A DNA stretch of 64,000 nucleotides from Stentor roeselii (taxonomy: Eukaryota > Ciliophora > Heterotrichea > Heterotrichida > Stentoridae). Positions within the stretch are counted from its first letter, which is position 1. Each line of letters opens with the position of its first letter. Below the pieces are notes generated by a model, which saw only the letters and a program-made list of their open reading frames with translations, was not told the origin of the DNA and searched no databases. The stretch covers positions 185,800 to 249,799 of the forward strand of contig RSEH01000011.1 of NCBI GenBank assembly GCA_006503475.1. Direction: 5' to 3'. Positions 29,905 to 38,671 of this stretch are shown here, piece after piece. The position numbers were made by a program, and so were the translations under genes.

Positions 29905-32553
29905 TTAAGATTCAGTAGAAAACTCACCTTGAGTGATATCACAGCCTGAATCATTGCAATGAATTACTAAAGTATAAGCTGTAATGCAATCATTTCCAAC
30001 TTCTCCTAGGTCATACTCAGTGACTCCATTTTCATCAGTGACCCTACAGACTGATTCCTGACAAACCATTTTAAGAATAGGAGATTCACATGAAAGTGAA
30101 TCTTCTTCAACTGAAGACTTGATCGAACTTGATTCTTGATATGAACTTTCTTCTTCTTCCTCCAGACTCGATGTATAATCTTCAACTTCTGTAATTTCTT
30201 CATTTAATTCACATTCTTCCTCATTGGCACTATATAATTCTTCTTCTAAACTTGATTCTTCTTCTTTTAAACTTGATTTTTCCTCTTCAAGCGACTCTTG
30301 CTGTGACTCAAGACTGTCATATTCAGAATACAATTGAGATTCTTGTTCATCTAAACTTTCAAGTTCACTTTCAATACTTTCCTCTTGAACTTCAATGCTT
30401 TCTAGCTGTTCATTTATTTCATCTCGATCACTTACAAGTGAACTAAGTTGACTTTGATATGAGTTGATTTCATCATCTTTATCATTTATTTCACTTCTTT
30501 GACTATTTTCTTCGTTTTCTTGAGATTCGAGTTCACTTCTAAGAGAATCTTCTTGTTCTTGAAGTGATTTAAGTTCAGAGTCGATATCATCTTCTCTTGA
30601 CTCCAATGAATTTATTTCTTCTCTTATTTTATCTTCCTGATCTTGTATAGACTCTAATTGTTCTTCTAGACTATCTTGGTCACTTTCATCGCTTTCTTCT
30701 TCAAGTTGAGAATAAATGTAATCTTCTTGACTTTGAAGACTATCCAGGTCATCTTGTAATAAGTCTATTCTAGATTCAATAGATTCTCTTTCACTACGTA
30801 AAGACTCTTCTTGATCTTCTATTGAATCAATTTCTTGTCTGATACTGTCTTGCTCTTCGTTACCGTCTAGGTCTTGGACCATTGAAGATTTTTCAGATTC
30901 AAGAGAATTTATTTGATTTTCTGTTGAACTGATTTCTTCATTTAATGAACTTTGCTGACTTTCTAAGTCGTCTTCTTCTGACAGTAGGTCTTCATATTGA
31001 CTGTTAAGAGAACTTTCTTCTTCATTGATTTGGCTTAATTCATCTTGGATCTCTTCTTCTTCATTTGAAATGTAATTGAGTTCTTCGTTTATTGAACTTA
31101 GTTCTGAGTTGACAGAAGAAAGTTCATTTAAAATAGAATCTTCTTCTGAATTAATCTCATAATATTCACTTTCTAATGATGATAATTCACTCTCCTCACT
31201 TTGAACTTCGCTTAAGTCGGTTTCAAGAGAACTTTCTTCATTTTCTAACGAGTCTAAATCATCAGTTAGACTATCTTCTTCATTATTTATGCTGGAAAGT
31301 TCACTTTCTATTTCACTTTCGTGTGATTCTAGTGAAGATATTTCTGAGTTTATGCTTTGATAGTCTGACTCTAGTGAGTCAATCTCTTCTTCTGTGCTAT
31401 CGATTTCTGAGTTTATAGAATCTAAACTGCTTTGAATGCTATCTTCCTCTGATTCCAAGGAATCTAGTTCTCTTGATAAACTCGCATTGTAAGATTCTAA
31501 GGATTCTATGGATTCTTCAACGCTATCTTCTTCATCATTCAATGAATCTATACTGCTTTCAAGTGAATCTTCCTCTTCTTCTAAAGAATTAAGCTCTCTA
31601 TACAATGAGCTTTCTTGATCTTCTAGTGAGCTCAAACTTTCTTCCAGGCTACTTTCAATTGATTCTAAAGTTTCAAGTTCACTATACAGTGATGATAACT
31701 GACTCGATGAACTTGTTTCTTCGATTTCACTTTCAACTTCATCAATACTGCTTCTTACTGAGTCTAGCTCATCTTCAGTTGAAACAATTTCACTATGAGT
31801 TGAGTCAATTTCTTCCTCAACACTATCTTGTTCACTTTTATTTTCTTCAAGTCTTTCCTCTTTAGACTCTTCCTCACTTTCCAGATACTCCAGATAACTT
31901 TCATTTTCCTCAATTTCACTATTGACATAATCTATTTCCTCCTCAACCGAACTTTCACTACTTTGAACATCTTCCAAATTTGACTCGAGTTCTGCTTTAT
32001 CACTTTCTAAAGATTCCAAAGAACTTTCCAATTCATTTATTGAGGACTCAATCTCAGATAGTTGATCATAAAGACTACTCTCTTCATCATTAATACTTGA
32101 AAGCTCACTTTCAAGAGAACTTTCTTCAGACTCAAGTTGTGAAAGTTCTGAGCTGATTTGAGACTCTTGCTCATCGATTGAGCTCAACTCAGAAACAATT
32201 TGATCCTCTAGACTGTCAAGTTCGCTTTGTGTCTCATTAATATCTTCACCATCATTTTGATTTTCACAAGTATCCGGGGATTCTTCAGTGTTAAGATTAA
32301 AGCCAAGTTCGTAGTCAGTATTAGATGAATTGTCTTCGACACTACAAATGCCATCTTTACAGCGAATACTTACTTTGATGTGGGTTTTTGAGCCCGACTC
32401 AGACCCAGAGCTGGAATCATCTGAATCAGCTACCTGTAAGAAGGAATTTGATGACGATGGAGGGAGCATTGTGATCTGATCTCTAATTGCAGTTGCACTA
32501 ATTAATCCCAGCAGAAGAATGACTGTTAGGAGCTTATAAAACATTATAAGCAT
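29905..32553 (-). CDS. Secreted, highly acidic Ser/Glu coiled-coil protein
   Basis: An 882-residue protein with a signal peptide (MLIMFYKLLTVILLLGLISATA). About residues 110-800 are almost nothing but Ser, Glu, Asp, Leu, Ile and Gln in heptad-like units such as SSLESEL, SSINDEE and DSLESEE, with Leu/Ile at regular spacing. This predicts a very long, strongly acidic coiled coil with few basic residues. It is framed by small related Cys motifs: IRCKDGICSVED...YELG near the N-terminus, VCQESVCRV...YDLG and HCNDSGCDI near the C-terminus. I recognise no family. A secreted acidic rod fits an extrusome or granule matrix, a surface coat or a Ca2+-binding material, but this is inference. No membrane anchor is visible. 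Confidence 0.82.
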   Translation of the reverse strand: MLIMFYKLLTVILLLGLISATAIRDQITMLPPSSSNSFLQVADSDDSSSGSESGSKTHIKVSIRCKDGICSVEDNSSNTDYELGFNLNTEESPDTCENQNDGEDINETQSELDSLEDQIVSELSSIDEQESQISSELSQLESEESSLESELSSINDEESSLYDQLSEIESSINELESSLESLESDKAELESNLEDVQSSESSVEEEIDYVNSEIEENESYLEYLESEEESKEERLEENKSEQDSVEEEIDSTHSEIVSTEDELDSVRSSIDEVESEIEETSSSSQLSSLYSELETLESIESSLEESLSSLEDQESSLYRELNSLEEEEDSLESSIDSLNDEEDSVEESIESLESYNASLSRELDSLESEEDSIQSSLDSINSEIDSTEEEIDSLESDYQSINSEISSLESHESEIESELSSINNEEDSLTDDLDSLENEESSLETDLSEVQSEESELSSLESEYYEINSEEDSILNELSSVNSELSSINEELNYISNEEEEIQDELSQINEEESSLNSQYEDLLSEEDDLESQQSSLNEEISSTENQINSLESEKSSMVQDLDGNEEQDSIRQEIDSIEDQEESLRSERESIESRIDLLQDDLDSLQSQEDYIYSQLEEESDESDQDSLEEQLESIQDQEDKIREEINSLESREDDIDSELKSLQEQEDSLRSELESQENEENSQRSEINDKDDEINSYQSQLSSLVSDRDEINEQLESIEVQEESIESELESLDEQESQLYSEYDSLESQQESLEEEKSSLKEEESSLEEELYSANEEECELNEEITEVEDYTSSLEEEEESSYQESSSIKSSVEEDSLSCESPILKMVCQESVCRVTDENGVTEYDLGEVGNDCITAYTLVIHCNDSGCDITQGEFSTES

Positions 32554-33025
32554 ATATAACGGATATAGTTCTATCGTAGTTTCACAGGGTTACATCGTTT
32601 TTTAATGATTCTAAGGACTATTGAATATATCTACTCAATAATTTGGTTAAAATTGTGAGAAATAAGGTTGATGATTGATTTTTTATAAGTTTTCGCTTGA
32701 TTGGTTGTATGCTCTTATATCACTATTTCATAAATAACATTCAATCATCATATAAATTCAAACATGATCAATTTTTTCAGTTAAAACACCTTGAATTTCC
32801 ACATATCTCATCAAAACCTTCAATAATCAAATAGAAAAAATTTTCTACCTATCTTTTAAATTATGTTAAATTTCACCAAAACTACAAAAATCCGCCTACA
32901 TCTTTTCATAACCAAAAAATTGATTCCCCGTCAATATAAAAATTTAATAAACTCTTACCTATCACCCAAATCACCAAAAATCTCCAACATTAAAATCATT
33001 CTAAATTCCAAATCCTTTCAGATAA
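32554..33025. other. Divergent upstream region
   Basis: Spacer between the starts of the acidic coiled-coil gene (minus) and the DHHC gene (plus). AT-rich. It should hold both promoters. An open frame at 32863-33285 is a shadow of the DHHC gene. Confidence 0.6.
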
Positions 33026-33952
33026 ATGAAAAAGAATGGATTTCATCGCCCATTTCACAAATTGCAAGTCCTTTCCTGGATCTACATGTTATTCACCTCA
33101 GGTACTTCAGCCTTTCTATCACTTCCTCTATACGAGCCGAGTTTAAAAGTAGTTCAATCATTATTCTTCTCAGTTTTTTTATTCCTCGTGCTAATCCTGG
33201 GTTTCTTCTGCACATTGGCCGACGCGACCGACCCGGCAATAAAAGAAAGCATCCGAGCGGAGATCTTATCGTAAACTTTACTTAGCAAGACGATTGACTA
33301 CAAGAAATACCCGAAAATCTGCAAAATCTGCAAACATCACGTGAACCAAGATACGAAACATTGCCGAGAATGTGAAAGATGTGTCTTGCACTTTGATCAT
33401 CACTGTAAATGGCTGAACAACTGCATCGGAGTTAAAAATTATCGGCTTTACTTTTTTCTTTTGCTTTCTTTTGAAGCTTACAACGTGTTTGTTTTTGCGT
33501 CGTCTGCTGTTGTTTTGTATGGAGTCACGAATAAGACTGATTTGGGTCAAAGCCTGGAAAATATTGAAAGTTTCTCGAAGACGATGAGAGTGACGTATAT
33601 GAGCTTGCTTGTTATGCTTGAAGTCTTCACGGGTGTCACACTTGTTGCTATGATTCAGCTGATTAGCTTTCATGTTTACCTTGGATGCTGCAATAAAACC
33701 ACTTATGAGTTCATTTTAGAGAGAAGGAAAGTTAAAAATAAGTACAGAGTCAGTACTATTAAGATCATTAATGAAAATGAAGCTATTGAGGAAGTTCCTT
33801 TAGAAGAAGTTTTCGAGCCGTATATGGAAAACCCACAATATGTAGAGAGAAACATAAAAAACATGGCGACAGTCCGAGTATCCCCCGAAAACTTCGCCAT
33901 TCCACCAATTAGCGAAAGTGAAGAATCTCCTGGACGGCCTAACTCAGCTTAA
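33026..33952 (+). CDS. DHHC-type protein S-palmitoyltransferase, one 15-nt intron
   Basis: Exons 33026-33270 and 33286-33952 give 303 residues. Two N-terminal membrane spans come first, then the Cys-rich domain with CKICKHHVNQDTKHC, CRECERCVLHFDHHCKWLNN (the DHHC at about 117-120) and NCIGVKNYR. Two more spans follow, then a cytosolic tail with TTYE (about 219), the conserved TTxE motif of the family. All catalytic and zinc-binding residues are present. Known DHHC enzymes transfer palmitate to cysteine on membrane proteins. The intron gtaaactttacttag splits the gene just before the Cys-rich domain, and neither part alone would be functional. The gene ends 32 bp before the Aurora-like kinase on the same strand. 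Confidence 0.94.
33271..33285 (+). other. 15-nt intron in the DHHC gene
   Basis: gtaaactttacttag. Removal joins EILS to KTIDYKKYPKICKIC in frame, restoring the complete Cys-rich domain. A is at position 10. Confidence 0.93.
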
Positions 33953-33984
33953 TGTAACTTAATCTGTACTATCCTTATAATTAA

Positions 33985-36114
33985 ATGACTTTCAGAAAAC
34001 AGAACCCAAAACTGCTTTTTGAGTCGCCTTCAGTCAGCAGTGGAGAAGAAACTGAACTCAAAAGATTTGACTTCGAATTCGAGCGCAAAATGGGAGACGG
34101 AGCTTTCGGACAGGTCTGGAGAGTCAGACATAAAACTACCAACCAAGTCTTTGCGTTAAAACAGGTGCCAAAGGAAAAAGTGAGCAAAATGCTCACTCAG
34201 TTCAGAAGAGAAGTTTATATCATGTATGAAATCAATCATCCTCATATTGTGAAACTTTACAACCATTTCGAGGATGATAAGTTTTTTTACTTGATCATGG
34301 AACTTGCTGAAGGGAATTTGTTTCATAAGTTGTATAGGGAGAAACATTTTCTTGAAAAAAATGCGGCGCAGTACTTTCGAGAAGTTTTACTTGCTGTCGA
34401 ATATCTTCACTCTCACGTCCCATCAATAATCCATCGCGACATAAAGCCCGAAAACATTCTGCTAGACAAAGAAGGCCGTTTAAAGTTAACCGATTTCGGT
34501 TGGTCAAACTTCTACTCAAGCGACGTGCCAACTCCAAGATTCACGACGTGCGGTACTCTCGAGTATCTTCCTCCAGAAATGGTCCAAGAGAAGGGTCACG
34601 ACACATCAGCCGACATCTGGTGTTTAGGAATCCTTTTATACGAGATGCTGATCGGAATGACTCCATTCAAAAGTTCCCTTCGAGAGCAGATGCTAATAAA
34701 CATCACATCCTCAAAGCCCAAGTTCCCTTTATCGACTCCACAGCTTGCAAAAGACCTGATCTCGAAAATGCTTGAGAAAGACCCGAGCAAAAGACTGACC
34801 GCTGCGCAGATCAAAGACCACCCGTGGATGAAAGAATTCAACCCGATAAGGCCGACGATCACTCAAGACCTCCAGCCGAAAGTGATTCCTGAACTTGATT
34901 CGCCGAAAGTAAAATCAGGGTATTTGGTGATTAATAAAGATACAAAAGCTCCTTCGAAAAAAGGCTCGAATATCAGTGTTGAAATCGAGGAAAATATCGC
35001 AAATGGACTTAATGTCTATCGACAAAGCATCAAAATCATGAAAGACGAACTTGAAGTTAAATCGAAAGAAATGACTGACACTCGTAAAGCACTTCAAGAA
35101 AAATCATTAACTGTGCAGAAACTTGAAGAAGAAGTGAAAAGATTGGAATTTAGAGTCAATGGGAAGAAAAAAGAACTGGCGAAACTTGGATTGGCGGAAA
35201 AAGACACGCAGATGCAACTTGCTGATATTAGTTTAGACCTGGAAAAAGTGATAAAATTCTATAAAAATAGCGACTTAAGCCTGAAAATCGAAGAAAAGTC
35301 CATCGAAACCATGGAAAAAACTCGTGAATGTCGACGTCTTCAGAGTTACCTACAGACCATGAAAGAAGAGGTAAGAACTATCTATCAAAACCACTCAGAA
35401 AAGGAAAAAAATCTTTCGTCGCTTCAAAACAAACTGAAAAGTTTGAAACTCGATATTCTTAACAAGTCAGAAGAAAAGAAAAAAAAAATCAGTGACAAAA
35501 AAACATCGCAACAAGTCCTCAAAACACAACTGGTCAATCATGAAAAAGTTTCAAGGGTCTTCGGAAAAGACGAGTTAAAAATCGTTGAGGAAATAAAAAA
35601 AACTATTCAAGATCTTGTCCAAACTCGTAAAAATTTCGCGAATCTTGAAGATTTGGTGTTTCAAACACAAGAAAATATCATTCAAAAGGAACAGACTTTG
35701 AATCAGCTGTTGTCCGACTATGAGGAAAAAAAATCTTTAATCTTGCAGCAACATCGGAAGAATAAAGAAGAACTTTTTAAGGAGATTAAATCGCGAAAAT
35801 GTATTGATGAAATTAAGGAAAGGGAAAAAAACTCGAAAGCTGCTGAAAATCTTAGAAATTTGATAAGTGATTCTAGAAAAGCTGCTTTGCATTATGATGT
35901 CAATTCTAGTGAAATACATAAATTGAAAATAGGGATTCAAGAGATGATTACGAAGGTTCATATTGTTAATGGAAGACTGGAAACTGCTCAGACTCTCAGG
36001 AATGATAATAAAAGGATTTTCAATAACAATAGTTTCAAAATCGAACAAATTGAATTGCATATTGGGTTTATGAAATCTGCTTTGTTTGCAAATGATCTCA
36101 ATCATTTTGTGTAA
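33985..36114 (+). CDS. Aurora-like kinase with a long C-terminal coiled coil
   Basis: A 709-residue protein. The kinase domain spans about 30-285: MGDGAFGQVWRV, ALK (K59), HRDIKPENILL (D152), TDFGWSN (D170), TTCGTLEYLPPEM (T187/T188) and ADIWCLGILLYEML. The DFGWSN and CGTxEYLPPEM signatures are those of Aurora kinases, and all catalytic residues are present. About 285-340 is a basic linker. From about 340 to 690 the protein is a continuous charged coiled coil (IMKDELEVKSKEMTDTRKAL, SLQNKLKSLKLDILNKSEE). Known Auroras are about 300-400 residues with a disordered N-terminal extension and little after the kinase domain, so this C-terminal rod is unusual. It may drive dimerisation or place the kinase on microtubules or basal bodies. 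Confidence 0.92.
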   Translation: MTFRKQNPKLLFESPSVSSGEETELKRFDFEFERKMGDGAFGQVWRVRHKTTNQVFALKQVPKEKVSKMLTQFRREVYIMYEINHPHIVKLYNHFEDDKFFYLIMELAEGNLFHKLYREKHFLEKNAAQYFREVLLAVEYLHSHVPSIIHRDIKPENILLDKEGRLKLTDFGWSNFYSSDVPTPRFTTCGTLEYLPPEMVQEKGHDTSADIWCLGILLYEMLIGMTPFKSSLREQMLINITSSKPKFPLSTPQLAKDLISKMLEKDPSKRLTAAQIKDHPWMKEFNPIRPTITQDLQPKVIPELDSPKVKSGYLVINKDTKAPSKKGSNISVEIEENIANGLNVYRQSIKIMKDELEVKSKEMTDTRKALQEKSLTVQKLEEEVKRLEFRVNGKKKELAKLGLAEKDTQMQLADISLDLEKVIKFYKNSDLSLKIEEKSIETMEKTRECRRLQSYLQTMKEEVRTIYQNHSEKEKNLSSLQNKLKSLKLDILNKSEEKKKKISDKKTSQQVLKTQLVNHEKVSRVFGKDELKIVEEIKKTIQDLVQTRKNFANLEDLVFQTQENIIQKEQTLNQLLSDYEEKKSLILQQHRKNKEELFKEIKSRKCIDEIKEREKNSKAAENLRNLISDSRKAALHYDVNSSEIHKLKIGIQEMITKVHIVNGRLETAQTLRNDNKRIFNNNSFKIEQIELHIGFMKSALFANDLNHFV

Positions 36115-36254
36115 ATTTCTGGATTTGGGTGATTAATTAAATAATTAGACTTTTGCTTAGATGAGAGTAAGTAGATTGGATTTCTCAGAAATAACAGAGA
36201 TATATTTGAATACCCTAAACCGGCAAAAATAAAAAAAACAACTTCCTCTAATCC

Positions 36255-36890
36255 CTATTTTTTATTTACACTTCTAAAATTTTCCTTCAAAATTGCATTC
36301 CTCTCATAGTGAAAAATGCTGGGCAACTCATAAGCTCCAGGTCCAGGCATTCCATTATTCCTAACTTTCGACCTATCCCCAAGCCCAAAACTAATTTCTT
36401 TAAAATTAGATCGAGTGACAAGAGTGAAGCAAGGATTATAAGCATCAGGAGGAGGACTATCATTCCTGACCTCCTTCCTCGCCCTTCCCTTGAACGAAAA
36501 CTTCAAAGCGCTTTTGCCAATCGGACTATGCGGCTCATAACTGCCAGGGCCAGGGAGGTCTTGTTTGACTTTCTTTGAATTAGAAAAAGCTTTCATCATA
36601 ATTGGCCCAGGTTTTTCTTTTTCAAAGCAGTTGGGCAAGTTGTAAGCACAGGGACTGGGAGAGTCTCGACCTGTGAGACATTTGAACTCGATTCTGGTAC
36701 CTGAGCCGAAGGTGCATGCCCGTTTGCTTAATGTGGAACCTGGGGTGAGGAAATCAGGAGTTGAAGTCCGAATAAGAGGTTTAAAGCGCTCAGCTCTTGA
36801 GTATCCGAAAGTGCTTGGAGAGTAAGAAGGCCTTGCTGAAGAAAAGTCAGGAGTTCTGCTTGATTTCCGGCGAGTCGTAAGCGATTGCAT
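36255..36890 (-). CDS. SHIPPO/STPGR-repeat protein (ODF3/CIMAP-like)
   Basis: A 211-residue, Pro/Gly-rich basic protein with repeated PGP-x-x-Y motifs: LPGPGSYEP, MPGPGAYELP, DSPPPDAYNP and DSPSPCAYNLP. This is the sperm-tail PG-rich repeat (STPGR/SHIPPO) of the ODF3/CIMAP family, which in known cases lines ciliary or flagellar microtubules, including their lumen. No catalytic domain or membrane span. Located 141 bp from the end of the convergent Aurora-like gene. It supports a ciliated organism but not a specific doublet position. Confidence 0.88.
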   Translation of the reverse strand: MQSLTTRRKSSRTPDFSSARPSYSPSTFGYSRAERFKPLIRTSTPDFLTPGSTLSKRACTFGSGTRIEFKCLTGRDSPSPCAYNLPNCFEKEKPGPIMMKAFSNSKKVKQDLPGPGSYEPHSPIGKSALKFSFKGRARKEVRNDSPPPDAYNPCFTLVTRSNFKEISFGLGDRSKVRNNGMPGPGAYELPSIFHYERNAILKENFRSVNKK

Positions 36891-37241
36891 TTTGAATATA
36901 ATGGAGTGAGGAAAGTAATATGAAAGCTGTTAATCTTCACTTTGAATTCACTTCCATAAGTAAAATTTCCTTAATGAATTAAAAATCAGAGTTTAATGAA
37001 ACATCTAAAATTCAAATCTCAACAAACAAGCAAGAAATAATCATTAATTGATTAAGAAAAGACATTCTGCACCTTATCCATAATAATTCCAATTTAAAAT
37101 TCTAAAAATCCAGTAATCCCGGCTGAAACAATAAAAAACCCAGGAAAATCCTTAAAACTCAAATCAATTCTTCTAAACCTTCACGAATCCTCTCAAAATC
37201 TGACGACTAAAGCTAAGCCCATCTTGAAATTTAAATAAATA
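36891..37241. other. Divergent upstream region
   Basis: A 351-bp spacer between the STPGR gene (minus) and the CAP-centrin gene (plus). AT-rich, no gene seen. The CAP-centrin start sits in taaataATGGC. Confidence 0.6.
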
Positions 37242-38663
37242 ATGGCTACGAGCAGCTTGGGAGAACAAGTTCTCGCAGAGATAAATTTATGTCGTTCGAA
37301 TCCAGGCAAATATGCTGAGAAGTTAAGAGCGACACTTGAATACTACGAAGGAAACATACTGAGCAAGCCAGGATCCGTTCCAATCGAGACAGAAGAAGGC
37401 CCTGATAGTGTGAATGAATGCATCGATCAATTAAATGCCACTGACCCTCTGCCTCTCATTCGCTGGTCAGTTCCTTTGGCAAGTGCTGCGCAGGTCCATG
37501 TCGATGATATTGGACCTGCTGGCGAAATGGGCCATTTGGGGACTGACAACTCTGACGCTGGTGACAGGATTGAAAGGTTCTGTCAGTGGGAAGGAACTAT
37601 TGGAGAGAATATTGACTATGGAAGTACTAATGCCGAAGATATCGTTGTTAATATGCTCATTGATGACGGAGTTAGCTCCAGGGGACATCGGAATAATATT
37701 TTGAAGCCGGAACACTTGTTTGCTGGAATCGCTGATGGGGATCATAGGGATATGGAACATCTTTGTGTTATTGTTTTTGCTCAGGGAATTTCTGAGTCTA
37801 GGGTTCCTTCTTCAGCACCTTCTAAGGCACAGACTCCTAAACCGAAACCTGCTAGTCCCAAACCTTTGGCTAAGGAACCGAGTCCTGTTCCTTTGCAGGC
37901 TGAAAGTCCGAAACCGAAGGTTGAAAGCCCAAAACCTGAACCGAGAAAAGAGTCCCCAAAGCCAGTGCCAGTGCCAAAGCCAGAGCCAGCAAAGCCTGTT
38001 CCAAAGCAAGAGCCAGCAAAGCCGATCCCAAAGCCAGAGCCTGCGAAGCCTGTTCCAAAGCAAGAGCCTCCAAAGGCAGTACCAAAGCCAGTTCAAAAGC
38101 CAGAGCCTTCAAAGCCATCAGGCAAGCAAGGTTCTCAGCCTTCGAAGCCCTCATCCCGTCCTGCCGTAAAAAAGAACCCAGCAGGTCGTTTCGACGCTTC
38201 AGACTATTTGCGTCCAGGTCTCTCCGAAGACGACATCGAAGAAATGAAAGAAGCCTTCGACCTGTTCGACTCAGACGGTTCGGGGACTGTGGAGCCTCGA
38301 GAACTGAAAAACGCGATGGTCAGTCTCGGCATGGAAGCGAAAAACGCGACAATGTTTCACGTTGTGACTGAATTGGACAAGGACGGTTCAGGCGCAATCG
38401 ATTTTGAAGAGTTCCTGAAAATGATGTCAAGCAACATGACTGATGATGATTCACGGGAAGAGATTTATAGTATCTTCGTGTTGTTTGATACGGATAAGAC
38501 AGGGTTTATCAATATCAAAAATCTCAGGAAGATAGCCAGGGATCTTGGAGAAACTACTGAAGATGATGAACTTCTTGATATGATTCGCAAAGGAGACTCT
38601 GATGGAGACGGACTGGTAAGTTTTGATGACTTTTATAGCATCATGACTAAAAAATTTAGGTAA
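37242..38663 (+). CDS. CAP (SCP/PR-1) domain - proline-rich linker - centrin fusion
   Basis: A 473-residue protein in one frame. About 5-190 form a CAP/SCP domain (LAEINLCRSNPGKYAEKLR, GHLGTDNSDAGDRIE, GENIDYGS, GHRNNILKPEHLFAGIA) with its typical His/Glu residues. About 195-310 are a Pro/Lys/Glu linker with repeats such as KPEPAKPVPKQEP. About 318-473 are four EF-hands with centrin sequence (SEDDIEEMKEAFDLFDSDGSG, ELKNAMVSLGME, DKDGSGAIDFEEF, FDTDKTGFINIKNLRKIARD, DSDGDGLVSFDDF). Loops 1, 2 and 4 keep most Ca2+ ligands (loop 4 ends in Asp), and loop 3 ends in Asn. There is no signal peptide, so the CAP domain is likely cytosolic. Centrins build contractile and basal-body fibres, and this fusion would place a CAP domain on them. 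Confidence 0.93.
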   Translation: MATSSLGEQVLAEINLCRSNPGKYAEKLRATLEYYEGNILSKPGSVPIETEEGPDSVNECIDQLNATDPLPLIRWSVPLASAAQVHVDDIGPAGEMGHLGTDNSDAGDRIERFCQWEGTIGENIDYGSTNAEDIVVNMLIDDGVSSRGHRNNILKPEHLFAGIADGDHRDMEHLCVIVFAQGISESRVPSSAPSKAQTPKPKPASPKPLAKEPSPVPLQAESPKPKVESPKPEPRKESPKPVPVPKPEPAKPVPKQEPAKPIPKPEPAKPVPKQEPPKAVPKPVQKPEPSKPSGKQGSQPSKPSSRPAVKKNPAGRFDASDYLRPGLSEDDIEEMKEAFDLFDSDGSGTVEPRELKNAMVSLGMEAKNATMFHVVTELDKDGSGAIDFEEFLKMMSSNMTDDDSREEIYSIFVLFDTDKTGFINIKNLRKIARDLGETTEDDELLDMIRKGDSDGDGLVSFDDFYSIMTKKFR

Positions 38664-38671
38664 GATATAAA

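Noticed and set aside
31176-31865. Plus-strand frames opposite the acidic Ser/Glu protein
   Set aside because: They are the complement of repetitive GAA/TCA-type codons (Leu/Phe/His-rich) and carry no independent signal.
29905-32553. Acidic repeat as a CRISPR-like or satellite array
   Set aside because: The periodicity is at protein heptad level with variable codons, not identical DNA repeats with spacers.
37812-38154. Minus- and plus-strand frames within the Pro-rich linker of the CAP-centrin gene
   Set aside because: Low-complexity echoes of KPEP-type codons. The EF-hand and CAP parts fix the true frame.
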